From positions 21,533,428-21,597,427 of the forward strand of contig OY987246.1 in the NCBI GenBank assembly GCA_963920765.1: a DNA stretch of 64,000 nucleotides. The letters are read 5' to 3'. This document shows positions 37,114-49,413 of this stretch, one piece after another (position 1 is the first letter of the stretch; every line of letters starts with the position of its first letter). Source of the stretch: Ulota crispa (lineage: Eukaryota > Streptophyta > Bryopsida > Orthotrichales > Orthotrichaceae). The notes beneath the pieces were generated by a model, which saw only the letters and a program-made list of their open reading frames with translations, was not told the DNA's origin and did no database searches. The position numbers and the translations under genes are program-made.

Positions 37114-37920
37114 TAGTTGATAACATTCAGAGTAGACCACTACTACTTGATATTTTGTGCCCAAAAGCTCGTTGGTTTATGGTGTCTTGCATTGTAGCAA
37201 GAGTTGTCCAAATACATTCTAAGAGCACCTCCATCACCTTTTGTGAATAGAGAATGTGAAAATTGATTTGCAAGGTCACAAAATGGACTGATTTTTGTAG
37301 TGACTTTACCCTTTTTGAAACATTCCCATCACGCACTCATGCTAACTCATTGTATTTGTACTCACTCTAATTCATAGCTGTTGCGCTATTGACATCACCT
37401 TTTTAAGTTCTTCTCTCTAACACTTTTCAATTTCTTCTTCTCCTTTTATGAGCTCTAGCATGGTTTGAGAAGACCACAATAAAATGAACAAAAGCTTGTA
37501 CAGTCTCTCCCCATCATTGGAAATCAATAGCAACAAAAAAGTGTTCTTTGAACTGCAAGTCCTCTTGCTAACGTACAAGTTGCGTCTATCTTTCTGTCTG
37601 TGATGGCTATGCTCTAAAGCACCTTGACTGATTATCTTTGCAAACAGGCTTTGAGAGACCGGATCTGCAATTAAGTTACAACAAGCGCAGCTATAGTACT
37701 TGATGCAATCGCCCCAAGCGGGGTCCAGGGCAGAGTTTTCATTTCCTTCGTTTGTTGTCATGTCACGAGTCACGAGTCACGACCATTGGTTGGTTGCGAG
37801 GAATCCCGAGGTTGTCACAGAAACCTGCAGGGGATATATTTTTTACGTGGGAGCATTGTTTGTCAAGGGGGTGGGGCTATGAAGGTGGTGACAGAGAGAT
37901 GCGATGAAACCCAAGTGGGG
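37114..37920. other. Intergenic plant DNA
   Basis: No gene recognised. Direct repeat GTCACGAGTCACGAGTCACGA at 37760-37780 is minor. Confidence 0.4.
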
Positions 37921-38078
37921 GGACTGCTGGACTAGTAGTGCTGGACTAGTAAATTAGTGCAGTGACTAGTAGTGCAGTGAGTCCAGTGAGAGTAGTGCTG
38001 GACTAGTAAGTTAGTGCAGTGACGAGTAACTTAGTGCTGAGAGTCCAGTGAGTCCAGTCCAGTGAGTCCAGTGCAGAG
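37921..38078. repeat. Degenerate tandem repeat of CTGGACTAGTA / GTGCAGTGA units
   Basis: Irregular array of 8-20 bp modules (GACTAGTA, TTAGTGCAGTGA, GTCCAGTGA). A GC-richer stretch follows to 38430 with a 111-codon ORF that shows no motif and is not called. Confidence 0.75.
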
Positions 38079-38513
38079 CAGGCTATGACATGGCTTGGTC
38101 GGGGCTTGACCAAGCCTGGAAGGGATGGCAGACCATGATTTTGTGCGGGGCAGCAGGGCAGCCGGGGCAGTGGAGCGCAGCAATTCTGGCCTGGGGATGC
38201 GCAGGTGCAATCAGCGTAAGTCTGGCATCCCTCCCTCCCTCAGTCTTTAGTAATCAGCCTCAGCCTAGCTCGCTGCCTCAGCTCTGCACTTGTGGGCAGA
38301 GCAGAGCGGCCCTTGTGCAGGTCTGCCTGCCTCTCTGCCTGTGCCTACAGAGATGCGCTGCCACTCTTCAATCATCCTTGTCCTTGCACCCTTCGCCTTA
38401 CGGACCTATTTCCACTGGAAACTGAGACTCCGTTGAGGCCAAGTTGAGGCCAAGTTGGGGCTAAGTGTAGGCCATGAGCACTTGGGGACATTTGAACGCG
38501 CATGTTAGCTCTT

Positions 38514-38772
38514 AACACCATATTCGTTAAATTGGGAATAACGGAGGTACCATTTTGTACTCCACCTTAAACCCAAAAAAGTTATCTTAGACCATATTCG
38601 AAGGTTTTAAATTTAGTCTGAGTCACTAAGATTTTTTCCCTCACAAATTCTTTCTCTTAGGTGAGGGCATGTGTACCAAAAAAATCGCCGCGAGCTTTGT
38701 TGTAGGTGATCATCCAAAACCTTCAAAAGTCCCAAAATGTATTGTTTTTTCCAATTTAATGAATATGGTGTT
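38514..38772. mobile_element. MITE, 259 bp
   Basis: AACACCATATTCGTTAAATT on the left is inverted as AATTTAATGAATATGGTGTT on the right. TCTT flanks both sides, a possible 4-bp target duplication. Confidence 0.7.
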
Positions 38773-38816
38773 TCTTATGGTACTCAAGCACAGCCTCAAG
38801 CACTCATTATGTTATG

Positions 38817-39366
38817 ACAAGGGAAAATTTTGTGGATAACCCTAAAGTTTGCAATATTTTCATAGATACCCTTGCTTTTTCAAAAATATCACAAATACCC
38901 TTCTAGACCAAAAAATTTAGGCGTTTGTTTTGTTGTGCATGTCACGTCTTTCTCCCTTTGTGTGCTCATTACTTCTTTCTTGTTATGCAAGGAAGAAGGG
39001 AAGTGGCATGCACAACAAATCAAACGCCTAATTTTTTTGGTCCAAGGGTATTTGTGATATTTTTGAAAAAGCAAGGGTATCCAATAACAAAATTCTGAGC
39101 CCTCCAAAAGGTCCTTATGAATGTGTGCCCGCTACATAACGGAGGTGAAAAAAACAACAATTTTTTTTTTTTACTAGTTTGTACATGGTCCGTACATTGT
39201 GTCATTTAATGTGATTGCGTGACAAAGGTCAAATTTGACCTCTGAAATTTTCTCTATGTGCACATTGGGCACGGAATCATAAGGGCCCTCTAGAGAGCTC
39301 AAATTTCTCCTAATGCTATGAAAAAATATTGTAAACTTTAAGGGTATCCATGAAATTTTCCCTTGT
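38817..39366. mobile_element. Foldback-type MITE, 550 bp, multiple internal hairpins
   Basis: Ends ACAAGGGAAAATTTTGTGGA and the complement of 39347-39366, with TTTGCAATATTTT/AAAATATTGTAAA adjoining. Inside, 38868-39075 is a hairpin of its own (CAAATACCCTT...AAGGGTATTTG), and 39090-39300 another. Related to the element at 43263-43877. Confidence 0.75.
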
Positions 39367-39771
39367 AACAATATATTGGGGTTGGTTTTTGCATGTAGAT
39401 GGGCCTTTGTTTTGTAAACATGAGAAAACTTCCTCCATATATTTGTCCAATAATTCAAGTAGGGTGCAATGTGCGGAAAAAAACCGGCCGACTAAGCTTA
39501 GTTCAAAATTAGCCGGCCGGTGGAATTGGGAAAAAGACTGGTTATACACACGTAATCACGTTTAATTATTCTATTTTGGATCTTGTATACTAGGTATACT
39601 CTGAAGTGTATAAAGTCCTTCAACAACTTTTTAGGTCCATGTTTTAGGTTAGTGTGACATTTTCTTTTTGTACTGGTCCTTACAAGACACAATGTCCAAA
39701 AAAATACATAACTGCAAAGAGAAAGATGGATTTTTTGTTTTATTGCCCACAATACTTAGCAAAAAGAAACA

Positions 39772-40067
39772 TCTATACATATAAAAGAATCCCATTTTGG
39801 ATGACAAGTCAAATAGAGTAGAGTAACAATAAAGTATGATGAATCACTTCAAGTTACACCACAACACTCTCTTTTATTCGTTTCACCAAATGTTAACAAC
39901 AGGTCACTTGTAGTTGCACTATCACCAGTAGTTGTACCACAACTTTCTCTTGGCCAAATGGGGGTATGGGGATGGGGGGCATGGAGATAAGATTGCTATT
40001 GCAACAATTTGTTTATTGCACAGATATTTTTGTTGCCTTTGTTGGTACAAGAGGTACATAAACTATT
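39772..40067 (+). mobile_element. Helitron-like repeat, distant copy
   Basis: Starts TCTATACATATAAAAG, in keeping with the TC start of plant Helitrons, shares TTGCACTATCACCAGTAGTTG and the GGGGGGCATGG tract with the cluster at 1.0-2.4 kb, and ends GTTGGTACAAGAGGTACATA then AACTATT, a worn form of the hairpin-CTAGT end. Confidence 0.5.
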
Positions 40068-40100
40068 ATTTTAATAATAATAGGAAGCATGATAGGAATT

Positions 40101-40500
40101 GGGAATTGATATGTGCATACCCAAGGTTTGATATATGCACACCAGAGGGATAAATTTTAGTTCCATCAACAAGTGGAATTCAAAATTTTTGAATACAGAT
40201 TTGGATTTAGAGACCTTGATTTAATCTAGAGTAACAAATGAGGTTACAATTGAACAACACCAAGTGGAAAAGCTTAGCATTTTTACAAATAAGGGCAAAA
40301 ATAATAATTTTGCCCTCTAGCTAAGATTTTCCACTAAACATTGTTCAATTGTAACCTTCTTTGTCATTCTAGACTAAATCAAGGTCTCCAAATCCAAATC
40401 TGAATTCAAAATTTTTGAATTCCACTTATTGATGGTAAAAAACTAGAATTTACCCCCTGGTATGTATATATCAAACCCTGGGTGTGCATATCAATTCCCT
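40101..40500. mobile_element. Foldback element, about 400 bp
   Basis: GGGAATTGATATGTGCATAC at the left pairs with GTGTGCATATCAATTCCC at the right. Pairing continues through GACCTTGATTTAATCTAGA / TCTAGACTAAATCAAGGTC to a short centre around 40290-40320. Confidence 0.85.
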
Positions 40501-41901
40501 AGGAAGTTTATTTGGAAGTTTTTAGAGGGGAGATACTACAAACATGTATTTTAACTTGTAACATATTTCAAAAGCATTTGACACTATGTCTCAAGTTTTG
40601 CTAATTTCTCAAAACTTGATTGTTCAAGTGGTTCAAAATTGGGACTTATAGCTTCACACTAAGTCCTAAAGTTGAAGTCTCCTTAGAAATGCTCACATGG
40701 TTGCACTTTTGAAAAGATTTGGCACCAAGAAAGTGAGATTTTAGTTTGGAAGTTGGATCCAATACAAACTAGAATAGAACTTGGGTGACAAGTTCCAATT
40801 TTTATTTTGCTTAAAATATCATTTTTAATTTATGTGTTATTTATTGTTACAACTCAAACAAAAGTTGGGACATGGAGATGAACTAGGACTTGAGGAATTG
40901 GGATGTGGGACAAAGTGTGCTGACCGGCTAGGGTTAGATGGCATGCTATTTTTTGGGGCAGGGTGATGGGAAATCTCATTTTTTTTTCCAAACAAAAATT
41001 AAAGTACTAACTTGCCCCTATGTTGGAGTTGGTTAGTTATGTCCTCCACGGCTTTTAGACTAAATGAAGGTTTTTGAATCAAAATATGAACTCAAAATTT
41101 CCAAATTCAATCTTATGATGGTAAATATCTAGACTTGTATATTTTTGGCATGTGAAAAAGCTGCAACTTTTCACCTTGACCCCACAAAACAACATGACAT
41201 CTGAGGGCATCTCCACTCAACCTTTAAACAAATGCCTAAGACGGGATTTTGCTGATTGCTTGTAATTTTGGTTGCTTTTTGAGCCCACTTGTCTTGTATC
41301 AAACTTTGCTTGTTGGAGGGGTCAATACTCAATACTCTACTTTTGTGGTGTTTTGTCATCGTTTACCGTGGTTGTCTGTAGGCTGGCGTCATTGTTATTT
41401 TTCTCGTTGTTTCTTATTTTTAGGGTGTGTTTTGGAGATGGGTGCTTTATAGAAAGACAGAAGATGAATAGTGTTGTGCTTGTTGCTAGAGCATGGAGCG
41501 TATAAAGCAAGACATGTACTGATGTTGTTTACAACTCAAGTTCTTATATTTACAAGTATTTCACAACCATTTCCCTGTCTCTGCAGTGAAGGTCAAGTGG
41601 AAGATGCTATAACCCTAGTCAGTGTGCACCTCTTACTTACAACTAAAGAGACACCGACGGTGTAACATCTCTGCCTAATCAACCATTAAAAAAGAAAAGA
41701 AAAAGTAAAAAATGGGGGGGGGGGGGGTCAGCTGAACCATGATAGCATACAGACCTGCTGAATCCCCAAGCCAATAAAACAACTTGCTTCATTATTGATG
41801 TGCCTTGCTGGGCAACCCATTGATGCCTGCCCACACCTGTCATCCGGTCAGTGCTGGGCAGTGTCCACAAGTATGGCTAAACTTAGCAGAACTGCAACCA
41901 A
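40501..41901. other. Intergenic plant DNA
   Basis: No gene recognised. Contains a run of 14 G (41714-41727). Confidence 0.4.
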
Positions 41902-41909
41902 TTATTTAT

Positions 41910-43254
41910 AGGAGCGACTAGGTGGACGCCCCCAATTGCTACATGGACACCCTTTATACTCAAATTTATTAAATTTGAGATTATTAAAATGCAGAAATAA
42001 AAAATAAATCAAAGTAATACTTTAGCGTACATTTGCGTCTACAAGTATTGTAAACATACAATAATTTGCCTCATTTGTAACACGGTTAGGAGTTAACCTC
42101 TAAAGGCCCATTGTCCCCTCGAGGGACAAATGGGATTTTGGGCAGGTACCTATGGCTAAACTACTTTGCTTAATTTTTTGAAACTTTTATTGAAAATGGG
42201 GAATTATAACATCTGTGTGGGAATCTAATTTTTCCTTCACTGACAATTATTGAAGAAGTTATGCATGAATAATTGAAAAACAGGGGAGAATCGGGCAGCA
42301 AAAAAAATTGCAACTTTTTAAAATAAAATTTTGAAATTGATTCTTTAAACTTTTATGTATTTGGGAAGCTTTGAATCATTCAATTCTAATAGATGAGATG
42401 AAAGTTATGAGAAGTTTTAGTTTGCGGGTAGGTATGGAACTCCTAAACCTCCATTCCTTTTCCCCCTTGTAAAACTTGTTGCTTTACTTATTTAAGCTCT
42501 TTGTGTATTTGTTTTTTGACTTTTTCTTTTTGCAAGTTGTAGTAGACTAAGATTCCTTGGTTTTTATCATTTGGATTAAAGTAATTTGGATTTTTGAATT
42601 TTACATAAATCCTCCAATTTTGCCTAGTGTATATGCAAATTTCATGACCTTACAACATTGTAGGATTTTACAAAGTATGATCCACACCTCCATTTCATTT
42701 GAAAATTCTCCCACATTTACCTAACTTGGTCTTCTACATAGGAAAAATAAACCTCAACTTTGCGTAGAGCAATTTTTTTGATATAGGAGCCATCAAAGGC
42801 TTCTAAAATTTTTGGGCAACATGGAAAAAAAATTTTGTTTTCACTTCAGATGTCAATATCTCACTCCTCTACAACTAGAATTAGCTGATTTTTCCCACAA
42901 GTACCTCCCATACTCTAGGGCAAGATCTTCCAGTTGGATTTCCAAAAAAAAAAATTACATTTCTCTTCGCTCCCCCAAAAGTGGCAGTTTTGAGTGATTT
43001 TAACCAAAAAAACAGGGCTTGGGCCTTTAGGGGTTAAACCAATTGCTCTCTTCATTTATTGATTTGACTCTTTACTGTATAACAAATGAGGCAAATTTGT
43101 TGTATGTTTGCAGCGCTTGTAAACAAAAATATATGTTAAAGTACCGCTTTGATTTTATATATTATATTTCAGCATAAAAACAATCTCAAATTTAATAGAT
43201 TCAGGTATGGGGGTGTCCATGCAACAAGTAAGGGGTGTCTGCCTAGTCACTCCT
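41910..43254. mobile_element. hAT-like MITE split by a TTAA element
   Basis: Ends AGGAGCGACTAGGTGGACGC and the complement AGGAGTGACTAGGCAGACAC. The flanks are an exact 8-bp duplication TTATTTAT (41902-41909 and 43255-43262), which fits a hAT-type insertion. Without the 945-bp insert at 42093-43037 the element is about 400 bp and folds on itself (GCCTCATTTGTAACAC / TAACAAATGAGGC). Confidence 0.85.
42093..43037 (+). mobile_element. TTAA element, 945 bp, nested in a MITE
   Basis: TTAACCTCTAAAGGCCCATT on the left, GGGCCTTTAGGGGTTAA on the right. The interior is collinear with the 19982 copy. It sits inside the hAT-like MITE, so it is the younger of the two. Confidence 0.85.
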
Positions 43255-43262
43255 TTATTTAT

Positions 43263-43877
43263 AGGGAAAATTTAATGGATACCCTGAAGCAAGATTTTTT
43301 TTTCTTGGCTGATTTTGCCTACCTCAAACTGACTTTGGCGACCATTACATTAAGAACTTCGGGTGAAAAAGTGGATGAAATCGCAACCTCCCTTTTTTTG
43401 CAAACACCCTAGTTTGCCAAATTTTTAGATGAAAATAGCTTATATTAGTAACTTATTGGATGAACATGCGCAAATTGTTCATCCATTTCAACTTTAGCCA
43501 ATTTTTCCTTACTCGCTTACATTCAAGGAATCAGGGGTGCCATTTGCATTACCTTATCCAAACCAAAAAATCAAACCTATCTAGAAGTTTGCAATATTTG
43601 TACAAATGCCCTTGGTTTTTCAAAAATTGCACAAACATCCTTAGGCCATAATTTTCAAGCGTTTGTTTAGATATGCACACCACTTCCAGCTTCTCCTTTT
43701 GTACACATGTGGCTTCTTTCTTGTATTTGTGTGAGCACAAAGGAAGAAGAAAGTGGTGTGCACATCAAAACAAATGCTTGAAAATTACAATCCATGGATA
43801 TTTGTGCAATTTCTAAAAAACTAGTAACATTTGTACAAATATTGCAAACTTCAAAAATATTCATCAAATTTTCTCTT
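43263..43877. mobile_element. Foldback-type MITE, about 615 bp
   Basis: AGGGAAAATTTAATGGATAC at the left pairs with TATTCATCAAATTTTCTCTT at the right. An inner hairpin (about 43571-43850) has AAGCGTTTGTTTAGATATGC / CAAAACAAATGCTT. Same design and partly the same sequence as 38817-39366. It begins directly at the right target duplication of the hAT-like MITE. Confidence 0.65.
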
Positions 43878-43980
43878 ATTTTTAATATTTTTTAAAAGTC
43901 CCCACAAATGTGAATATCATAGGCTTCTAGAGTTAAATTTGAAGATTTAGCAGCAACATTTTTGACTCCTTTTGTAGTTT

Positions 43981-45080
43981 CTTGACCCCTAAGTCTCTTG
44001 CTAGGAAAATTTAGCATACCTCCTATATGGAACCTTTAGCACATTCCCTCAATTTTTAGAAAGTTGAACAAGTATTCACACAAATCCAAACCGGTCATTC
44101 TATACCCAACTATAAATCAAAAGTTTAAGAATAGTTTGATTTCAAATCCAAGTAAATTTGCAAAATCTCCATTGTTGAGAATCTCATATTTGTTAATTTG
44201 GGTAGTAGTTCACAATATGGATTTTGGACTTTGATGTGATTTTTTCCCAAAAATAATAATTACCTAATGGTTGATCCCATGAGACTGTTTCTAGCTATAA
44301 GGTAGGAGCACCCATAAGCGTCAAATTAAGGGTTTTGAACATGATGACTATTAATATACATCTAGCCAATTATAGGATCCTATTAGGAACAAAAAAATAA
44401 TGAGTTTACACTTTAGAATGTATTATTTGGATACTGTGAGAATAAGTAGTGAATTTTTAAAGAGCAAACTACCATTGCACTCATAACCACTTTCAAGATT
44501 TCATGTTCACATGTTGTACATCCTTGTCATTACATCTATTCACTTTTACAGATTTTCCAAGATTTAAGAGGTGACAGTTATGGGGACACTAATGCTTATG
44601 GGTGCTCCTACCTTACTTGATGGGAAAAAAACTCTTCGAATGGGAAAAACCTCCAAAACTTATGGTCATTCAAAGTAAGTGAATCTAGCTGGCTCACTAC
44701 TTTAGAGCTACAAAAACCTTACCCAATTGAGAGAAAAAAAAGTGACACATCACCAACCTTCTCCCTTATACATGGGAGTGTGGGTTTCCAAAACATCCCA
44801 TCCAAAATTCCTCCATCCACAATGCAATGTACTGTACAATGCCAATATACACTCCCACTAATAGTTTTAATATTAAAAATAGCAAATTCAAATGTTTGGG
44901 TGCAAAATCTAGAGGCTTTAAAGAACAACAAGTCGATTCAAAAGTTTTGTTGAACTTTTAGCTCCATTTGGACTTGAGTGGCAGACCAAAACTTGAACAT
45001 GCAAAGCCTTTTTTGTCTACTTTTACACCTCCAAGAACCCCATTTGGCCATATTGGGCTCTTTGGTCCTTTAGGGGTTAA
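43981..45080. mobile_element. TTAA element, degenerate left end, carrying a MITE
   Basis: Right end CTTTGGTCCTTTAGGGGTTAA is clear (ends 45080). The left end TTGACCCCTAAGTC is worn. Pairing of the two ends is inferred. Contains the MITE at 44300-44613. Confidence 0.5.
44300..44613. mobile_element. Stowaway-like MITE, 314 bp
   Basis: AGGTAGGAGCACCCATAAGC at the left is inverted at the right (ATGCTTATGGGTGCTCCTACCT). TA lies on both flanks, as for Tc1/mariner-type insertions. Confidence 0.75.
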
Positions 45081-45634
45081 ACCATTTGAGCTAATTGCGA
45101 AAATTCCTTTATCTCAATTCTTACTTGGAATCTCTTGTGAGGACATTTAAAGGTGCTAGACACAAGTACTCCCCAAAGATGATTTTCATAATTAGTTCAA
45201 GTTGTAAAGAATGTTGTGAAGGGTATGTTCACACTTGATCAAGGGGTAGTAGCAAAGGAAAATGAGATGCATTTGGACACACCTTTAGACTATATTCATA
45301 TTACTAATATCCCTCCTAACACCAAGTGTGAACATACGCTTAGGGTATGTTCATTTCATTTTAAATATAACTACATTATATTTATGCTTATATATGTACA
45401 TATATGTATGTGTATATATAAAACAAGGTTTTGATGGGGGTGTTGATAAATTTAGTCACATTTATGAACAGTTGTACACACAATGTCCCTCATTTCTACA
45501 AGGTTGAGTTCAATGTTTAGCTCCAACTTTATTGAAGAAAATCCCAAGATGTGCTTTACAAAAAAAACGCTTGAATACTTTATGCTAAATCTCTTTTGGA
45601 GCTTGCGCTTCTGAATTAGGTTTCCAACATTGCT
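45081..45634. other. Intergenic plant DNA
   Basis: No gene recognised. GGGTATGTTCACACTTG near 45220 and CAAGTGTGAACATACGC near 45323 are inverted (about 120 bp apart), a likely small MITE. Confidence 0.45.
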
Positions 45635-46556
45635 TTAACCCCTAAAGGACCATACCTCCTTTTTTAGAAATATAGCGATTTTGGGCAGGTACTTGTGATT
45701 GGAGTTTTTCATATTTTAGGTTGAAATTTTAAGAAAATGTGGGGACAAGGTTTATCTTTCATATGCACTAAATTTCATGATAGTTGGAATTATGAGTAAA
45801 AAATTATGGTCTAACATGTTGCTTTTTCTGTTCGGCAGGTCGCTTGGGCAAATTTTTGAAAATCATTTTTTTCAAGAACAAAAATTTAAAATTGGTTTAG
45901 GAGATTTATGTGAATGTAGGAAGCTTTCAATCATTCCGTTTGGATCAACAAGATGAAAGTTATGAGAATTTTTTGTTTGCGGGCAATTATGGAATCTCTA
46001 CTCCAAAATAAACTTTGAAGTCCTTTATTTTACTCAATTTCCAACATTTTGGAAAAAAAACAAAACCAAAGGATGAAGATTGTTCATGACAACATTATGA
46101 CCATTGGAATTGGCTTTTTTCATTTTCATAATTAAATTCTTAACAATTTAGTGTTTTGAACCATTCTCTACTTCTTTTTACTTACTGATTTTTTTCTATA
46201 TGTTATACAATTCCAAATGATTTGAAACTTTTTTGACATGTACTTTACTTAGGTGGAATAAGGAGTTTAGAGAAGCACCACCCACATGGCCTTCTTGCCT
46301 TAGGAATTTCACCTTTTGAAGGGTAGCTGCCTGATTTTTCACAAGACGTTTTTGAATATTCAAACCATTCTAACTCCTAATCCACATGGTGGAAAACTCT
46401 GAATTTTTTTCCATATTTTCTAAAACCATTCTTTTACAAGATCCTACGGTCACATATGCATAAAAATGTTTTTGTTTTCAAATTTGATTGATGCTCTAAA
46501 AATGACAGTTTTGAAGAGTTTTTGGTGAAAACTTTGCTTGGTCATTTAGGGATTAA
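45635..46556 (+). mobile_element. TTAA element, 922 bp
   Basis: TTAACCCCTAAAGGACCATA at the left, TTGGTCATTTAGGGATTAA at the right. Shares GGCAGGT and TTTGCGGGCA blocks with the 942-bp copy but is more diverged. Confidence 0.7.
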
Positions 46557-47112
46557 AAGAATTTTTGGAACAAAGTTTTACTTTATTGACACCAAACTTT
46601 GCAAAATATTTAACTACATAAACAAAGGACTCGGGACACGGGGCACAATGAGAAGCTGTAAGGTAAACAAACCTAATCTTGATCATGAACTTAATGCCGT
46701 CACTATATATACACCAGGCATTCACTTTAAATCTCAAATCGAGACACCCTACATATAGTTTATCTTTTGTGTCATGTGTCCTTTTTCAACCTCTCAACCA
46801 ATCAGAGCTCAGAGTCCAGTGGGGCTTGGGAGTTGGGCCATAAAGTTCTGAAAACTCAGTGTGAGTTGGGAATTGGGCCTCACTCATTGGTCTGAAGTCT
46901 CTGAACCACCTCGTTGACTTAAGAATGCCACGTAAGCTAAATTATTTCGTTTGTGAATTGTGACTAATCTCCTGTTGGGGATTGCAATATTTTCTGGAGG
47001 CTCTTTCCTAGACAGTTCCATTTGGGGAAGGAAACCATAACAGGCAGGGGAATATTTTCGGCCAAATTTGTCATAATCTTCTCTCACTCTGACGCTGACG
47101 CTACACCAAATA
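46557..47112. other. Intergenic plant DNA
   Basis: No gene recognised. Slightly GC-richer around 46790-47110; ORFs lack motifs. Confidence 0.4.
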
Positions 47113-47313
47113 GTGCATTTAGGTTGCCCCACGATCATTTCTAGACATTTAACACTATATAAATACTATTACTATATTACTATAGTAATTTTTATCAATA
47201 ATTATTGCAAAAAATAGTGTTTAACCCTTAAGTGCAAGGGTCACCATGTGTACATGGGGTTCATGTATTTGCAGGGACAATTTTCGTCTAATTGATTCTT
47301 TAGGGGTTAACCC

Positions 47314-48238
47314 TTAACCCCTAAAGGACCATGGTCTTTATTTTGCCAAAAACACTCAAAACTACCACTTCTATGGCAAAAGGTAAAAAAGTTTGAAGAT
47401 TGGTCTTTTTGCATATCTTACCGTAGGATCTTGTACTAGACTTGTAAGGGAATGTGTCATTCAAAACTTAAAAACTTTGACTACACATATTGCAAGATGT
47501 TTGCGTTTAAAGTGTAGAAAACAAGCTTTTTTGCACCTTGCACGACTAGATTATTTGACTTTGAACCTTTTTTACTTAAATTTTTTGCACCAAGGGGTTT
47601 TGTGGTTCATTTTTTTGTGGTGGGGAATTGAGTTGAGAATCTTTGAAAAAAACCAAAACAAAAAATACTTAATTTTCATTCTTAAAAACAACATTAAATA
47701 GAAGAAGGTTTGAGATTGACCAAAATCTTACATTGTTAATAACCTTGCAATGGAATTGAATCACAATAATCCCAATGGTGAGATTGTTCTAGCAAACAAT
47801 CTTCACCCCAATAGTTTTTTTTGCAAAAATGTTAAATTTGCATTCAAAAATGAAGTTTATAAGTTATTTTTTTAGAGCGAAACCACACCTATCTGCAAAT
47901 AAAAACGCCTCATAACTTTCATCTCATTAATTAGAATTGAATGATTCAAAGCTCCCCACGTTTATATAAGTCAATAGAACCTATTTCAGATTTTTATTTT
48001 AAAAAAATGAAAATTTTAAAGAAGTTTTTGGTTGCCCAGGGAGCAATTTTTTCCAAATTTTCATGCATAACTTCTTCAATAAATGTTGGAATGAAGAAAA
48101 TATTACATTCCCATGTAGATCTTTGAATTCCTCACTTTCAATAAAAGTTTCAGATAATCACGCAAAGTAGTTTAGCCATAGGTACATGCCCGAAATCCCA
48201 TTTGTCCCCCAAAGGGACAATGATCCTTTAGGGGATGA
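47314..48238 (-). mobile_element. TTAA element, about 925 bp, inverted copy
   Basis: TTAACCCCTAAAGGACCATG at 47314. The far end, CAAAGGGACAATGATCCTTT + AGGGGATGAA, is the left end of the 942-bp family read backwards, so this copy is in minus orientation. Its TTAA on that side is mutated. Confidence 0.75.
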
Positions 48239-48286
48239 ACACCAAGTTGGTCATTTTTGTCTAATTGGTTCTTTAGGGGTTAATCG

Positions 48287-48937
48287 TTAACCCCTCAACG
48301 CCCCTGGAATTTTGGGTATTTCAAAATATGCTTGAAAGTGAACAAAATGTTGGCATTTTGATCAATTTTATCAAATTTCTTTGAAATGTAACTGTACAAA
48401 TTCAAAGTAGACATGTTATGAATTGCATACAAAAAGAAATCACAACTATTTCACTTATGGATTGAAAGATTATAATGTTTGATCATGAGGGTGTTAAAAT
48501 TGTGAAAGTGAATTGAAGTCTTTCAATCCTCTTTTTGCATCTCAAACCTAAAATTGAGGGTACCAAAAAAATACAAGTATGTAAAGTACAACATGCATAA
48601 CCCCAATCTATTTATAGCTTCTCAAAATCTATTCTACAATTTTTTTAAATGAATTTTTAATGCAATTTTTTCTCCAAGTTCTAGTGTACTTGAGGCTCAT
48701 TTCCAAGAGCCTTCAACACTAGAAAGTGAAGATTTGCAATGGACACCCTTGCACAAAATCTTGACTAGACAAATCATGTTGATTCATTTTCAAGATCAGA
48801 CTCTTGATGCTGAAACTAGACTTCAACAACAATTTAGATATAATGATAACCACAAAAAAATCTTGAAAAAACCTTTGGCATTGTTGAACAAAATTCAAAG
48901 GGGCATAAAAACCGCCCCTCAAGAGTTGAGGGGTTAA
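48287..48937. mobile_element. TTAA element, CAACGCC subtype, 651 bp
   Basis: TTAACCCCTCAACGCCCCTG at the left and GAGTTGAGGGGTTAA at the right (ends 48937). Right beside the right end a second CCGCCCCTCAAGAG / inverted GTTGAGGGG pair is seen. No transposase. Confidence 0.7.
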
Positions 48938-49413
48938 ACACTAGGTTGGTCACTGCAGCCAGCTCGGCTACAATGATCTACAGTACCATTTATTGTTTTC
49001 ATTGGTGTAGCAAGTGCCCAAGAAGTTCCAATAGTCAACAGTACATGCTGACCTCATGAAATTTGCAACAAAGGCAATTTGGGACCTAAACCCGTGTCTC
49101 TAAATTTTCTCACAATTTGGGTTACCTAAAATCATGAGTACATCTAATGAGGTAAGTTTTTGCCTTCCATGCTAAACCATGTGTTTATGATCACTTTCAA
49201 AAAGAAATCAAATGAAAAACAAAAAAAATTCTAACATATAGAATGTTTTTTCGAAGCCAGAGGACGTTTTTTGTCCTCCTTGGCGTTTAAGGGTTAAAGA
49301 GATTTGCAACAACAAAACAGCTGCAAAAATACAAATTATTGACTTCCAAGTCCTAAACCATGTTAAAATCCTAGTATCTAAACAATTGTATGCACTTGCA
49401 AGTGGCCAAGCAG

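Larger units (their letters stand above)
47221..49297. mobile_element. Composite TTAA block inside K2
   Basis: Outer ends TTAACCCTTAAGTGCAAGG and the complement TTAACCCTTAAACGCCAAGG make this the outermost TTAA element, about 2.08 kb. Further TTAA elements lie inside it, at 47314-48238 and 48287-48937. A phrase TTTTYGTCTAATTGRTTCTT + TAGGGGTTAA flanks the first of these on both sides (47279 and 48253), a duplication made during build-up of the nest. Confidence 0.6.

Noticed and set aside
38090..38425. GC-richer 111-codon ORF as a gene
   Set aside because: No motif, no splice context, and it directly adjoins a degenerate tandem repeat.
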